The notes below the pieces were generated by a model, which worked only from the letters and a program-made list of their open reading frames with translations, had not been told where the DNA came from and made no database searches. The translations under genes and the position numbers were made by a program. This document shows positions 26,245 to 34,466 of a DNA stretch of 64,000 nt, piece after piece. Position 1 is the stretch's first letter; each line of letters opens with the position of its first letter. Origin of the DNA: Ravibacter arvi (lineage in GTDB: Bacteria > Bacteroidota > Bacteroidia > Cytophagales > Spirosomataceae); contig NZ_BAABEY010000005.1 of assembly GCF_039540405.1 (NCBI RefSeq), positions 62,001-126,000 of the forward strand, given 5' to 3'.

Positions 26245-27465
26245 TTATTTCACGGGACTAATTTCGTACACTTTGGCAACTGGTTTGCGGTGAAGGCTGA
26301 TTTGCCCTTCCAGCCAGGTAATTATGAAATCCAGGTCTTGGAGCCCCTGCTTGTGGCGTCCCTGTTCGTAGGCGCGGAAGCCAAGAATGTAAGTCCGGTT
26401 CAGCGGTCGGTATTGTTGGAAAAACAGGTCGTTTTTCTTGACTATGAAATCACGTATTTTTTCGGATTGCGCCATTGAAATTCCGTGGTCGGGAGTGATA
26501 CCTTTTGCCCACTCGGCGGCCGACGCGGTGATCAGTTGCTTTCCGTTTTCTGTTAAAGTGTAGAATCCCTTCTTCAAGCCGTTAATCTGGAAGGTGACCG
26601 CCGCTTCCGGTGATATTCTATCAGACGAGGGAACAGGCAAAGGCAGGAGCTTTTCCTCTACGCCAAAGCGGACCTGGTCGCCTTTGTTTGTTAGAATGGT
26701 GGCATTTTGTGCGTTTGCTGATTTCCCACTGCTAGTTATGACGATCTTTTCGCCCCTTGTGGGCCACCCCAGCGATTTTTCGAGAAGCTGCGCCAGAAAG
26801 TAGTACCCATCCTGGTTCAGGTGGATACCGTTGTCCAGGAAAAGGTGGTCACGCTTTTCCATTACCGGGCGATAAAAATCTACATAGCGTTTGTTCCGTT
26901 TGCCGGCGATCCTGGCAATGCCCCCGGCGTACAGCTCCAGGTTTTGGTTCTGTAGTTGCGTATTTTCAGGTGAGCCTGCCATTTTTACCGGTATGGTAGA
27001 TAAGAGGATGGTTTGTGCGCCCAGGGCATCGACCGAGTCGATAATAATTTCAAGGCCTTTCATAAAATGCTCCAGGCCTTCATTGCCTTTTTCCGATTCT
27101 ACACCGCCGTAGGCGATAAACACATAATTCGGCTTGGCCGCTCTTATCTGTTGGAAAAGCTGCTGGTAGGCTGTAGGCGGGTTGGAAAAAGTACTTCTGG
27201 CTTCAGCATAGACATTGTCACCGGTCCATCCAAGGTTCCGGAAAGTAAGGTTCCGGTCCGGCCAACGCGAGGAAAGGGCGAATTCCAGGTAGCCGTTTGC
27301 CAGTTCATTTTCGAAAAGAGAGCCACCGAGGAAAACGATTCTTTGCTGATGGCCAAATTCCAATGCGCCGAATTTACCGGTGTTTTGTGCAGTAAGCGGC
27401 GTAATTGCGCCTGTCAGCCAGCAAAATAATCCAAAGCAGAGGAGTAGCTGTCGTTTTTTTAACAT
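26245..27465 (-). CDS. SGNH/GDSL-family hydrolase (sugar esterase-like), secreted
   Basis: A 406-residue exported protein (signal LLLCFGLFCWLTGAITPLTA). The SGNH blocks are recognisable but altered: block I reads FLGGSLFE (GGS where GDS is usual, serine kept), block II has NLGWTGDNV, block III reads FIAYGGVES where GxND is usual, and block V has DNGIHLNQDGY with the Asp-His pair. A glutamate-rich tail follows. Family members remove acetyl or other ester groups from polysaccharides. It lies 5 bp upstream of the PVC-type cytochrome gene and 53 bp after the FG-GAP gene, so the three probably act on the same substrate. Start at ATG 27465 rather than 27483. Confidence 0.8.
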   Translation of the reverse strand: MLKKRQLLLCFGLFCWLTGAITPLTAQNTGKFGALEFGHQQRIVFLGGSLFENELANGYLEFALSSRWPDRNLTFRNLGWTGDNVYAEARSTFSNPPTAYQQLFQQIRAAKPNYVFIAYGGVESEKGNEGLEHFMKGLEIIIDSVDALGAQTILLSTIPVKMAGSPENTQLQNQNLELYAGGIARIAGKRNKRYVDFYRPVMEKRDHLFLDNGIHLNQDGYYFLAQLLEKSLGWPTRGEKIVITSSGKSANAQNATILTNKGDQVRFGVEEKLLPLPVPSSDRISPEAAVTFQINGLKKGFYTLTENGKQLITASAAEWAKGITPDHGISMAQSEKIRDFIVKKNDLFFQQYRPLNRTYILGFRAYEQGRHKQGLQDLDFIITWLEGQISLHRKPVAKVYEISPVK

Positions 27466-27518
27466 ATAGGTTTTACTAAACAAGTTTGAGCAATGATTTT
27501 GTTTAGGAACAGGAGCGT

Positions 27519-28652
27519 TTATTTCACGCCCTCGTTGAAAAATATCCAGAGGCCGTCTTTCCCGGCTACGATGATGTCTTTGCGACCAGTACCGCGCAGG
27601 TCTGCCAGTTGCATAAAAATGCCTGTTCCTTTGCCGGTCCCCGGAGGGCCAAAGGCAATGACGTGTTTCGCGAATTTCTTCCCGTCCCAGGTGAAATAGT
27701 AAAGGCCTACGTCGTCATGGGCGCCGGGATCGCCGTCGTTGTGAGCGCGGTAGCGTTTTCCCGTGATCAGCTCGGGTTTGCCGTCGCCTGTGATGTCTTC
27801 CCATACGAGCTCGTGATACTGTGAGGCTTTGTCGTCGATTAAGTGCTTTTTAAAGCTTCGCTTCCCGGCGGAGTCCATTTGTTGCTCGTACCAGAAAATC
27901 CCGTAATCGTGAGCGGTCCCGGCAATCAGGTCATTTTTCCCGTCTCCATTCAGATCAGTGACAATGATGGGAATGCTGGCATGCCTGCCCAGATCGAAAT
28001 CCTGGTGAAATTCCCAGTTATTCGCGCCTTTGTTTTCTATCCACCCGTCCTTAACGATGAGGTCGCCTTTTCCGTCGCCGTTAATATCGCCAAAGCCAAG
28101 GCCATGGCTTTTGTAAGGTCCTACTTCATGACGGGAAAATTTGCCGGCTGCTTCTTTCCTGAAATATTGCAGCGGGGAATTCGGGGTGTTGGGTACTATT
28201 TCGGGTATGCCGTCGCCGTCCAGATCCCATGCGCGAACGGTTTCAACGTTGCCGGTTTTAGCAATTTCGTGTGCCGGCCAGGGGGCAGGCTTCCCCGGGT
28301 TTTCATGCCACCTCAGGGTTTCACCAAACCATCCGCCAGTAATAAAATCCATGCGGCCGTCCTGGTTGACGTCCATTGGTATGGTTGCAAAATCATCAAA
28401 ATATTCTGCGTAAGCGGGTTGATCGCCTATGCGGTGCCGTTTGCGGAAATTTGTTTTCGGGTCACCGTCATTGAGGTAGTAGAAATCTCCCGAAAGCAGG
28501 TCGGGTTTGCCGTCGTTGTTGACATCAAATACCCCGACTGATTCAAAGCTTTCTGCTGCGACGAAATAAGGGGTGAACTTTATTTTCTTGGGCTGTTGGC
28601 CGACGGCCGGGCCACCGAATAGCGGCAGGAGAGCGACGTATAGAAGGCGCAT
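27519..28652 (-). CDS. FG-GAP/VCBS repeat protein
   Basis: A 377-residue exported protein with a short signal peptide (LLYVALLPLFGGPAVGQ). At least six FG-GAP-type repeats carry calcium-binding DxNxDGxxD loops: DVNNDGKPDLLSGDF, DVNQDGRMDFITGGW, DLDGDGIPEIVPNTP, DINGDGKGDLIVKDG, DLNGDGKNDLIAGTA and DITGDGKPELITGKR. It should fold as a seven-bladed beta-propeller resembling integrin alpha. It is the first gene of the unit that also encodes the SGNH hydrolase and the PVC-type cytochrome protein. A role in binding a polysaccharide or protein partner at the cell surface is inference. Confidence 0.85.
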   Translation of the reverse strand: MRLLYVALLPLFGGPAVGQQPKKIKFTPYFVAAESFESVGVFDVNNDGKPDLLSGDFYYLNDGDPKTNFRKRHRIGDQPAYAEYFDDFATIPMDVNQDGRMDFITGGWFGETLRWHENPGKPAPWPAHEIAKTGNVETVRAWDLDGDGIPEIVPNTPNSPLQYFRKEAAGKFSRHEVGPYKSHGLGFGDINGDGKGDLIVKDGWIENKGANNWEFHQDFDLGRHASIPIIVTDLNGDGKNDLIAGTAHDYGIFWYEQQMDSAGKRSFKKHLIDDKASQYHELVWEDITGDGKPELITGKRYRAHNDGDPGAHDDVGLYYFTWDGKKFAKHVIAFGPPGTGKGTGIFMQLADLRGTGRKDIIVAGKDGLWIFFNEGVK

Positions 28653-28844
28653 AGCTTTAACAGAAAGGTTATAAGGTTGTTCTCCGGCGGTTCCACGGTT
28701 TTTCCGTCTTCCCCTGGAAGTATCAAAATGCGGAATGATCCAGATTTGAAAGGAAATTTAGAAGGAATCTGAAGGGAACCTAACCTGTTCTTTCCTGTAT
28801 AAGCGGGAATGTTTCTCGAAATAACCGGAGCATAACCGCCCGGG

Positions 28845-29801
28845 TCAGTGTTTTTGCCTGGGATTTTCTTTCTGGATTTTATGACCGAGGCGTGCATCCT
28901 GTATGCTTACGTTTACTTCGTAGCAAAATATCAGGATGAGCGCAAGCAGATAGAGCCAGAGCATCAGCGCGATAATGGTCCCGATAGAACCATAGAGCTT
29001 GTTATATGAGCTGAAATTGAGCAGGTAGAATGAAAAAAGGTAAGTGGAAAGCAAAATTAGCGCGCTTGCCAGCAGCGCGCCGAAATTGAAGAATTTTAAT
29101 TTCAGACGTACGTCAGGCGCAAAGCGGTAAATGATGGCAACGCCGAAGACGAGTGAGGCAAATGAAATAAAATACCGGAGCAGGTTCACGGTCATAACCG
29201 TGAGTGCGCTGCTGAGTATGTTCAGCCGGGTCACAAAACTCATGACGGCATCGCCGACAATAACCAGTACAATGGAGAGAAATAGCACGGCGGCCATAAA
29301 TCCCATCAGCATGACAGCTGCGCTTCTGGTACGAAAAAAGCCTCTTTCGGTATCTTCCCCGCTGAATACGTTAAAAGACCGCATGAGTGAAACCATGCCG
29401 TTGGTGGCGCTATACACCGCGAGCAGAAAACCGAAGGAAAGTACGCCTGCCTGAGGCCGGCTGATGATGTCGCGGATGGTCTGCTCGGTGAATTCGTAGA
29501 TGCCGAACGGCAGGAATTCACTCAGCAAATCCATGATTTCGGTTTCCAGGTTGGGGATCGGTATGTAGGGAATGAGGGTAAAAAGGAATAAAATAAGGGG
29601 GAACAGTGCCAGGGTGAAGCCGTATGCCACCGAAGAGGCTCTTTGGTCGATGTCCTGTTTGACCAACCTGTCCGCGAGCCGGTCCAACACCTCAAACCAG
29701 GAAGCCTCCGTGTCCAGGAATTTGTTGTTTTGCAGGGAAGTTTTTATCCCCGACAGGTATTTGTTGTCCAGAAAACCTTTCTCCTCCTGCTCCATAGTCA
29801 A
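28845..29801 (-). CDS. YihY/BrkB family inner membrane protein
   Basis: A 318-residue polytopic protein with six predicted membrane helices (for example GFTLALFPLILFLFTLIPYI, then VMLMGFMAAVLFLSIVLVIV, and ALMLWLYLLALILIFCYEVN at the end). The family signature DQRASSVAYGFTLALFPL and the closing YEVN are present. YihY proteins were once mislabelled as ribonuclease BN; their function is unknown, with transporter-like topology. It begins 18 bp after the thioesterase gene, so the two are probably co-transcribed. Confidence 0.88.
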   Translation of the reverse strand: MTMEQEEKGFLDNKYLSGIKTSLQNNKFLDTEASWFEVLDRLADRLVKQDIDQRASSVAYGFTLALFPLILFLFTLIPYIPIPNLETEIMDLLSEFLPFGIYEFTEQTIRDIISRPQAGVLSFGFLLAVYSATNGMVSLMRSFNVFSGEDTERGFFRTRSAAVMLMGFMAAVLFLSIVLVIVGDAVMSFVTRLNILSSALTVMTVNLLRYFISFASLVFGVAIIYRFAPDVRLKLKFFNFGALLASALILLSTYLFSFYLLNFSSYNKLYGSIGTIIALMLWLYLLALILIFCYEVNVSIQDARLGHKIQKENPRQKH

Positions 29802-29819
29802 TTGATTTTCCGGGTCGCT

Positions 29820-30251
29820 TCATGCCAGCCATTCGTTATTGGAAACGAAAAAAGGCCTGAGTTTGGCCTGCAGATCGGCCGGGCATTGGCAAAGCTTCCC
29901 TGTTTGTATGTTTTGAAATACCAGTGTGGTGGATCCTGTATTCAATAGTAATTTGTCCTGGTTCCTGATCTCGTATTCAAAGAAAATCCGCACCGACGGT
30001 GGGCGGACGATCTTCACGCTGATGGAAAGGAGGTCGTCGTAACGGGCGGGAAGGTGAAATTTGCAGTTCAGGTCGTACACCGGCATCATAACGCCGGACT
30101 GCTCCATTTCCTTGTAATGCAGGTTCAGGGAGCGAAGCGCCTCTACCCGCCCGATTTCATAGTATCTGGCGTAATTTCCATAATACACATAACCCATCTG
30201 GTCTGTGTCAGCGTACCTCACGCGTATGCCTTGTACCTCGAACGTGAACAA
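29820..30251 (-). CDS. Acyl-CoA thioesterase, hot-dog fold (YbgC/4-HBT type)
   Basis: A 143-residue cytoplasmic thioesterase. The N-terminal motif RVRYADTDQMGYVYYGNYARYYE is the classic 4-hydroxybenzoyl-CoA thioesterase/YbgC signature, with the catalytic aspartate in ADTDQMG. The strand RPPSVRIFFEYEI and the ending fit the hot-dog fold. It hydrolyses acyl-CoA or acyl-ACP thioesters of unknown chain. It does not sit with tol-pal genes, so a YbgC role in that system is not implied. It is upstream of and close to the BrkB-like gene. Confidence 0.88.
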   Translation of the reverse strand: MFTFEVQGIRVRYADTDQMGYVYYGNYARYYEIGRVEALRSLNLHYKEMEQSGVMMPVYDLNCKFHLPARYDDLLSISVKIVRPPSVRIFFEYEIRNQDKLLLNTGSTTLVFQNIQTGKLCQCPADLQAKLRPFFVSNNEWLA

Positions 30252-30342
30252 TTTCTTATGGGGTTAGCGGTTTTACCATTCGGGACAGGAGAACGTAATG
30301 CACGCTCTTCTGTCCCGGCTTATATTGGGAGTTTGCTTTTTA

Positions 30343-31506
30343 TCAATCCGGCAGAATCCTGATGATTTTACCGCCTTCGGGCGCCTTCCCTTCTACTACT
30401 ACGTAAATAAATTCATCCGGTCCCTGGCGGATATCCCTCACTCTTCCGATGTTTTCGAGCACGGTCTCTCTTCCCGATACCTTTCGGCCGTCTATTCTGA
30501 CGTGCTGGATATAGTTGAATTTTAAAGAGCCTACCAACAGGTTGCCCTTCCATTCGGGGTATTTGCTGCTGGTAACTGCAGCCACACCACAGGGGGCTAT
30601 CGATGGTTTCCAGTAAGTTTTAGGTGATTCCAGTCCCGCCCTGGCGGTATCCTTTGAGATTACCGTATTGTCATAATTGATGCCGTAGGTGATCAGGGGC
30701 CAGCCGTAATTCTTTGCTTTCTCAATGACATTGAGCTCATCGCCACCCTGGGGGCCGTGTTCGTGTTCCCAGAGTACACCCGATTCAGGGTGGAGCACCA
30801 ATCCCTGCGGGTTGCGGTGACCGTAAGACCAGATTTCAGGCAAAGCATTTTTTTTTCCTGCAAACGGATTGTCCTTGGGTACCTTACCGTCTTCCGTCAG
30901 GCGTATGATCCGGCCCTGGTGGGTTTTTAGATCCTGCGCCTTGTCCATTTCCCCCCGGTCGCCTATGGAGAGAAAAACGTGCCCTTTTTTATCAAGGACA
31001 ATCCGGCCGCCGAAATGCGGGTTGCTGGTCCGGTTGGGCGTTGCTTTGAATAAAACCTGGACATCAGTAAGTTGATGGTCTTTAAGCCTGGCTCTCAAAA
31101 GTGCGGTGTTGGCTCCGTCACCTGCTTCGCCTTCCTCTTTGGGCGACGCATAGCTTATATAAATCCAGCCGTTCTTTTCATAGTCGGGGTGGGCCGCCAC
31201 ATCGAGCAGGCCGCCCTGTCCCTTTGTGGAAATTTCCGGGAGTCCTCCGATCGGGTCGGGGTGTAGTTTCCCATTTTGTATAAGGCGGAGTTCGCCGGAG
31301 AGCCGCTCTGTTACGAGCCATTCATTATTGGCGAGAAAAGTCATGGCCCACGGGCTTTTAAGGCCATCAACCACCACCTCCTGCCGGTATGTTTTCTTTT
31401 CTTTTTCTTCACCCGCAGAAGCCTGGATATGCGCGGTTAAAAGCAGGGCACCCAGGCAAATTTTACCCGTGCTGGAAATTGACTTTCGGATGTTGTTTAA
31501 GGACAT
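30343..31506 (-). CDS. PQQ-dependent aldose sugar dehydrogenase (YliI/Asd type)
   Basis: A 387-residue exported protein with signal peptide (ICLGALLLTAHIQASAG). It is a six-bladed propeller of the soluble glucose dehydrogenase family: VVDGLKSPWAMTFLANNEWL, LLDVAAHPDYEKNGWIYISY, GGRIVLDKKGHVFLSIGDRG, YGHRNPQGLVLHP, and WEHEHGPQGGDELNVI, the PQQ and calcium binding stretch. It would oxidise aldoses to lactones in the periplasm using PQQ. No pqq biosynthesis gene is in the window, so the cofactor may be taken up. A ROK sugar kinase lies just upstream, separated by a heptamer array. Confidence 0.88.
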   Translation of the reverse strand: MSLNNIRKSISSTGKICLGALLLTAHIQASAGEEKEKKTYRQEVVVDGLKSPWAMTFLANNEWLVTERLSGELRLIQNGKLHPDPIGGLPEISTKGQGGLLDVAAHPDYEKNGWIYISYASPKEEGEAGDGANTALLRARLKDHQLTDVQVLFKATPNRTSNPHFGGRIVLDKKGHVFLSIGDRGEMDKAQDLKTHQGRIIRLTEDGKVPKDNPFAGKKNALPEIWSYGHRNPQGLVLHPESGVLWEHEHGPQGGDELNVIEKAKNYGWPLITYGINYDNTVISKDTARAGLESPKTYWKPSIAPCGVAAVTSSKYPEWKGNLLVGSLKFNYIQHVRIDGRKVSGRETVLENIGRVRDIRQGPDEFIYVVVEGKAPEGGKIIRILPD

Positions 31507-31607
31507 ACTTAAATTAAATTATTGTTGGAAAGGTTTGCGCCTTCTGTGGTTAGGCATTAGCCGTGCCATATGGCCGAATTGTCTTTATTACGCGTTTTTA
31601 TTCGCTC

Positions 31608-31642
31608 CCCACACCTCAATCCTCACACCTCAATCCTTCTCA
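31608..31642. repeat. CTCAYAC-type heptamer array, single arm (locus C)
   Basis: Five 7-bp units in one orientation: CCCACAC (31608-31614), CTCAATC, CTCACAC, CTCAATC and CTTCTCA (31636-31642). The last unit holds the TCA at 31640-31642, which is the TGA stop of the ROK kinase gene. No inverted partner arm is visible on the other side. Confidence 0.7.
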
Positions 31643-32533
31643 CAGCAGTGCTGCGCCAAATACCCCCGCGCTGTCGCCCAAAACCGGTTTAACAATGGGT
31701 GTGGACACGATTCCCCGGTTGAATATGTATTTTTTGATCCTTTCGAACCCTTCGGTATATAAAAGGTCAATATTTCCTACGCCGCCACCTATTATGATCA
31801 GGTCGGGATCTATTACGTTGATAAGGGAAGAAATGCCTTTGCCGTAAAACTCCAGCAGGCGGTCGATGGTCTTCCCGGCGTGCGGGTCGGTTTCGCGGTT
31901 CGCAAGAATTTCTTTGAGCGAGCGTTGGGATCCGCTGGTCCGCGCATAGAAGCGCTCCAGAGCAGGACCGGAAATGACTTGTTCGGTACAGCCTTTTTTT
32001 TCGCAATAGCAATCATCGCCATTGAATTCGAGTTCGTTATGGCCCCATTCGCCGCCAATTCCATGATGTCCGCCAATAATTCGGTCGCCAACGATCAGGC
32101 CGCCGCCTACACCGGTACCCATAATAACCCCGAAAACTACTTCGGCATTGGGATAAAGCCTGCCGGCGCCCATCATTTTTTCGGCCAGCGCGAAGCAATT
32201 GGCATCGTTGGCCAGCCTGACGCGCATGCCCAAAGCCTCTGTAAGATCTTTTTCTAAAGGCTGCCCGTTGAGCGACGTGGTATTGGAGTTTTTCATTTGC
32301 AACGTCCCCGGATCCAGTACGCCGGGTGTTGCAAATCCTATCTTTTCAGGCTTCTCGCCCAGCTCCGATGATACGGCATCGATAAGTTTTTTAATCTGGC
32401 TGATAATATGATGGTAGCCGTTTGCGGCTTCCGTCGGGATACGTTTTCGGATCAGGACTTTTTCAGGGTCATTTTGATCGAGTACGGCGCATTCGATTTT
32501 GGTTCCACCCAGGTCAACTCCCCAGTTTTTCAT
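31640..32533 (-). CDS. ROK family sugar kinase (glucokinase/fructokinase-like)
   Basis: A 297-residue kinase with no DNA-binding domain. The ATP phosphate-1 motif VDLGGTKIECAVLD, the catalytic region LANDANCFALAE and the ROK zinc motif (H-x-n-CYCEKKGCTEQ, about 165-185) are present, with MGTGVGGGLIVG before it. The cysteine spacing CxC-x4-C fits active ROK kinases. It would phosphorylate a hexose such as glucose, fructose or N-acetylmannosamine. Its stop codon lies in a heptamer array. It is not clearly in an operon, although the PQQ-type dehydrogenase gene follows after 130 bp. Confidence 0.88.
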   Translation of the reverse strand: MKNWGVDLGGTKIECAVLDQNDPEKVLIRKRIPTEAANGYHHIISQIKKLIDAVSSELGEKPEKIGFATPGVLDPGTLQMKNSNTTSLNGQPLEKDLTEALGMRVRLANDANCFALAEKMMGAGRLYPNAEVVFGVIMGTGVGGGLIVGDRIIGGHHGIGGEWGHNELEFNGDDCYCEKKGCTEQVISGPALERFYARTSGSQRSLKEILANRETDPHAGKTIDRLLEFYGKGISSLINVIDPDLIIIGGGVGNIDLLYTEGFERIKKYIFNRGIVSTPIVKPVLGDSAGVFGAALL

Positions 32534-32646
32534 ACTACTAATTTTCGGATTGGGTTTATTTTAAATAATTCACCGGGAAATTAGCAATAATTTTCGGTTC
32601 CCGGCAACGGAATGCGCTGCGAGGGACCGAAACGGGGCCGGGATGC

Positions 32647-33399
32647 CTATTGGGGAGCCTTTGCCAGGTCTACATCCAGCTTCAGTTGAATGTTTTGGTT
32701 GCCATAGGCGTTTCTGCCCCCGGTGCCGATCCCTACACCCATGCCACCCATGCCGCCATAGCTGCCTGCGCCCATGCCAATGCTGATGCCGGGAGCGAAG
32801 CCGCCGGAACGTGAACCGCCTTCCACCTCTATGGAAAGCGCGAGGGTAGGCTGTTGGCCGGGGTTTATATCGGCCAGCGGTAAGGCATAGTCGATTGAAA
32901 GTTCACCATCGGGTGTCATATTGATTTTACAATACAGGTCATCGGGATTGTTGATCAGGTTGACGAACCGGTCGCCCGATCCCCGGTTAACCAGTGCCTC
33001 CTTGTTGAATGTTTCCAGAAGGAGCTGCATGCTGGGCCCGAGCATTTCCACCTGGTCCATTTTTCGGATCGCACGCCGGTCCTCTTTAAGAACGACCGGG
33101 AAAAGGATTTTTACGGGTTTGGCCCGTTCACCTTTGGGTTGAACCGAAAGACGGACTCCGTTGCTGATAATGCGGCTGACGAGCTCCGGCTCACGCGTGG
33201 AAATGCTTGCAAACAGCTTTTCTCCGTTATTCTGAACCCCAAACTTAAGTCGGGTGTTCATATCCGACTGATCGGTCGGGGCCTGTTCATAAAAAAGTGT
33301 ATGCGGCTTCCATTTTGACTGATAGCTGACCGTTTTGTTCGATGCGCAGGCAGTGAGCAGGATCTGGAGTGAAATGAGGGAAATAATCAGTGGTTTCAT
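32647..33399 (-). CDS. Lipoprotein of unknown function with glycine-rich segment
   Basis: A 250-residue lipoprotein with signal IISLISLQILLTAC and lipid cysteine at residue 18. The body is beta-rich and ends with a glycine- and methionine-rich low-complexity stretch (about 200-230; repeated GMG, SYGGMGGMG) before a closing strand QNIQLKLDVDLA. No known domain was recognised. It is monocistronic; a 400-bp gap with a possible gene relic lies upstream. Likely outer membrane-associated, by its signal only. Confidence 0.65.
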   Translation of the reverse strand: MKPLIISLISLQILLTACASNKTVSYQSKWKPHTLFYEQAPTDQSDMNTRLKFGVQNNGEKLFASISTREPELVSRIISNGVRLSVQPKGERAKPVKILFPVVLKEDRRAIRKMDQVEMLGPSMQLLLETFNKEALVNRGSGDRFVNLINNPDDLYCKINMTPDGELSIDYALPLADINPGQQPTLALSIEVEGGSRSGGFAPGISIGMGAGSYGGMGGMGVGIGTGGRNAYGNQNIQLKLDVDLAKAPQ

Positions 33400-33463
33400 T
33401 TGCTTGAAAGTAATTTACCGGCGACGGGAACGAGGACGACGTCATACCGATCTGGTTATTTGA

Positions 33464-33642
33464 ACGAACACCTCAGCCAAAAAATTATCAGGCGCCCGTA
33501 AGGAGTATTACCCGGAAGCGCAGGAGATCATTGCAAACATCGCGGGAAAGTTGATAATTTTAAGGCGGGATACAGGGTTGTGCCGGGCAAAGTGGTATAT
33601 CGTACCATTTTCGGAGCGCCGGTGACTTCGGGCGTTAAATAA
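33464..33642 (+). pseudogene. Possible frameshifted relic of a small gene
   Basis: In one frame, 33464 onward reads TNTSAKKLSGARKEYYPEAQ then EIIANIAGK. In a second frame, starting near the GK codons, it continues VDNFKAGYRVVPGKVVYRTI then FGAPVTSGVK and stops at 33640-33642. Both stretches look protein-like, but the frames differ and no start codon precedes the first. A stop directly upstream (33461) argues for a decayed gene. Family not recognised; chance is a real possibility. Apart from this and the promoter-like site at 33674-33701 the gap 33400-33799 holds nothing I can name. Confidence 0.25.
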
Positions 33643-33673
33643 TGTTAATTGCCTTATACAAAAAACGGAACCG

Positions 33674-33701
33674 TTACAACTTTTGTTTTGTAGTTGAAGT
33701 C
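33674..33701 (+). promoter_or_regulatory. Possible ECF-type promoter of the DUF4136 gene
   Basis: TTACAACTTT begins at 33674, with AAC at 33678-33680, and GTC lies 18 bases further at 33699-33701. The same ten bases and the same AAC-N18-GTC spacing occur before another lipoprotein gene at 40335-40362. AAC...GTC is the general shape of ECF sigma promoters; a TTTG-type primary promoter could not be fitted well here. Confidence 0.4.
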
Positions 33702-33799
33702 CTGGTTTTAGACCGGTGCGTTTTTAAATACCGGGCGGGTGTGCAACAGAAGCAGACCGGCAATCGTAATCAGTAAGGAAAAAGGAAAAAGTGAAAGCT

Positions 33800-34369
33800 A
33801 TGAAAAATGCATTTAAGAGGTGGTGGCTGCCCGTGTGGCTGGTACCTGTATTATTGGGATGTAGCAAGTCTTTGCAAGTAGGTTACGATTATGACTCGTC
33901 GGTCAACCTCAAGCAATTCAAGACTTTTAGAGTAGAGACCGAGAAGGGCCTGGCACAGGATCCTTTGCTGGGCAGTGAGCTGAACAGGCGACGACTGGAT
34001 GACGCCGTTACGAAGGTGATGGAGCAGAAAGGCTACAAGCTCGATCAGAATGATCCGGATATTGTGGTAAAGTACATGACCGATGTAAAGGATCGTCAGC
34101 AAATCAGGTCGAATAACAATTATTCGCCGTATTGGTGGTGGTACTCGCCGATGCCGAATAACTATTCTACCTACAATTACCAGGAGAGCAGGTTTATCCT
34201 GAATATCTACCAGGATCGCAGCTCAAAAATGATCTGGCAGGGCTGGGCAACAGGTTCTATGAAGGCGCCCTCTAAAAAAGAAGACCGGGCCGATATTATG
34301 CAGAATATCATCAGCGACATTCTAAGGAGCTTCCCCCAGGCTACACTGGATACTTACAGCAGGAAATAG
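33800..34369 (+). CDS. DUF4136 lipoprotein
   Basis: A 189-residue lipoprotein with a signal peptide (WWLPVWLVPVLLGC) and lipid cysteine near residue 21. The mature part matches DUF4136: a first strand region SSVNLKQFKTFRVE, a helix with NRRRLDDAVTKVMEQKGYKL, then DPDIVVKYMTDVKDRQQI, a Tyr/Trp/Asn-rich loop and IYQDRSSKMIWQGWATGSM. This family is widespread in Bacteroidota and Proteobacteria without a known function. ATG 33800 is preferred to GTG 33791, which would add three residues; both have AAGGA-like sequence upstream. It ends at a strong terminator. Confidence 0.85.
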   Translation: MKNAFKRWWLPVWLVPVLLGCSKSLQVGYDYDSSVNLKQFKTFRVETEKGLAQDPLLGSELNRRRLDDAVTKVMEQKGYKLDQNDPDIVVKYMTDVKDRQQIRSNNNYSPYWWWYSPMPNNYSTYNYQESRFILNIYQDRSSKMIWQGWATGSMKAPSKKEDRADIMQNIISDILRSFPQATLDTYSRK

Positions 34370-34398
34370 TAAACGCTCCCGAGCTTAGCCGAAAAAGT

Positions 34399-34448
34399 AA
34401 AACCGGATTCCCGCAGTCGTCCTGTGACTATTGCGGGAATCCGGTTTT
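34399..34448. terminator. Bidirectional intrinsic terminator
   Basis: A perfect 17-bp inverted repeat (34399-34415 with 34432-34448) with a 16-base loop, starting AAAA and ending TTTT, followed by a further T. It sits between the convergent DUF4136 and OmpA genes and suits both. Confidence 0.9.
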
Positions 34449-34466
34449 TGGGATAAGGGGTGCTTT

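Noticed and set aside
28580..28897. A 105-codon minus-strand frame spanning two real gene ends
   Set aside because: It overlaps the starts and ends of the FG-GAP and BrkB genes in another frame and has no recognisable features.
31640..32533. Second ROK protein as a transcriptional regulator
   Set aside because: The protein starts directly with the ATP motif and has no helix-turn-helix.
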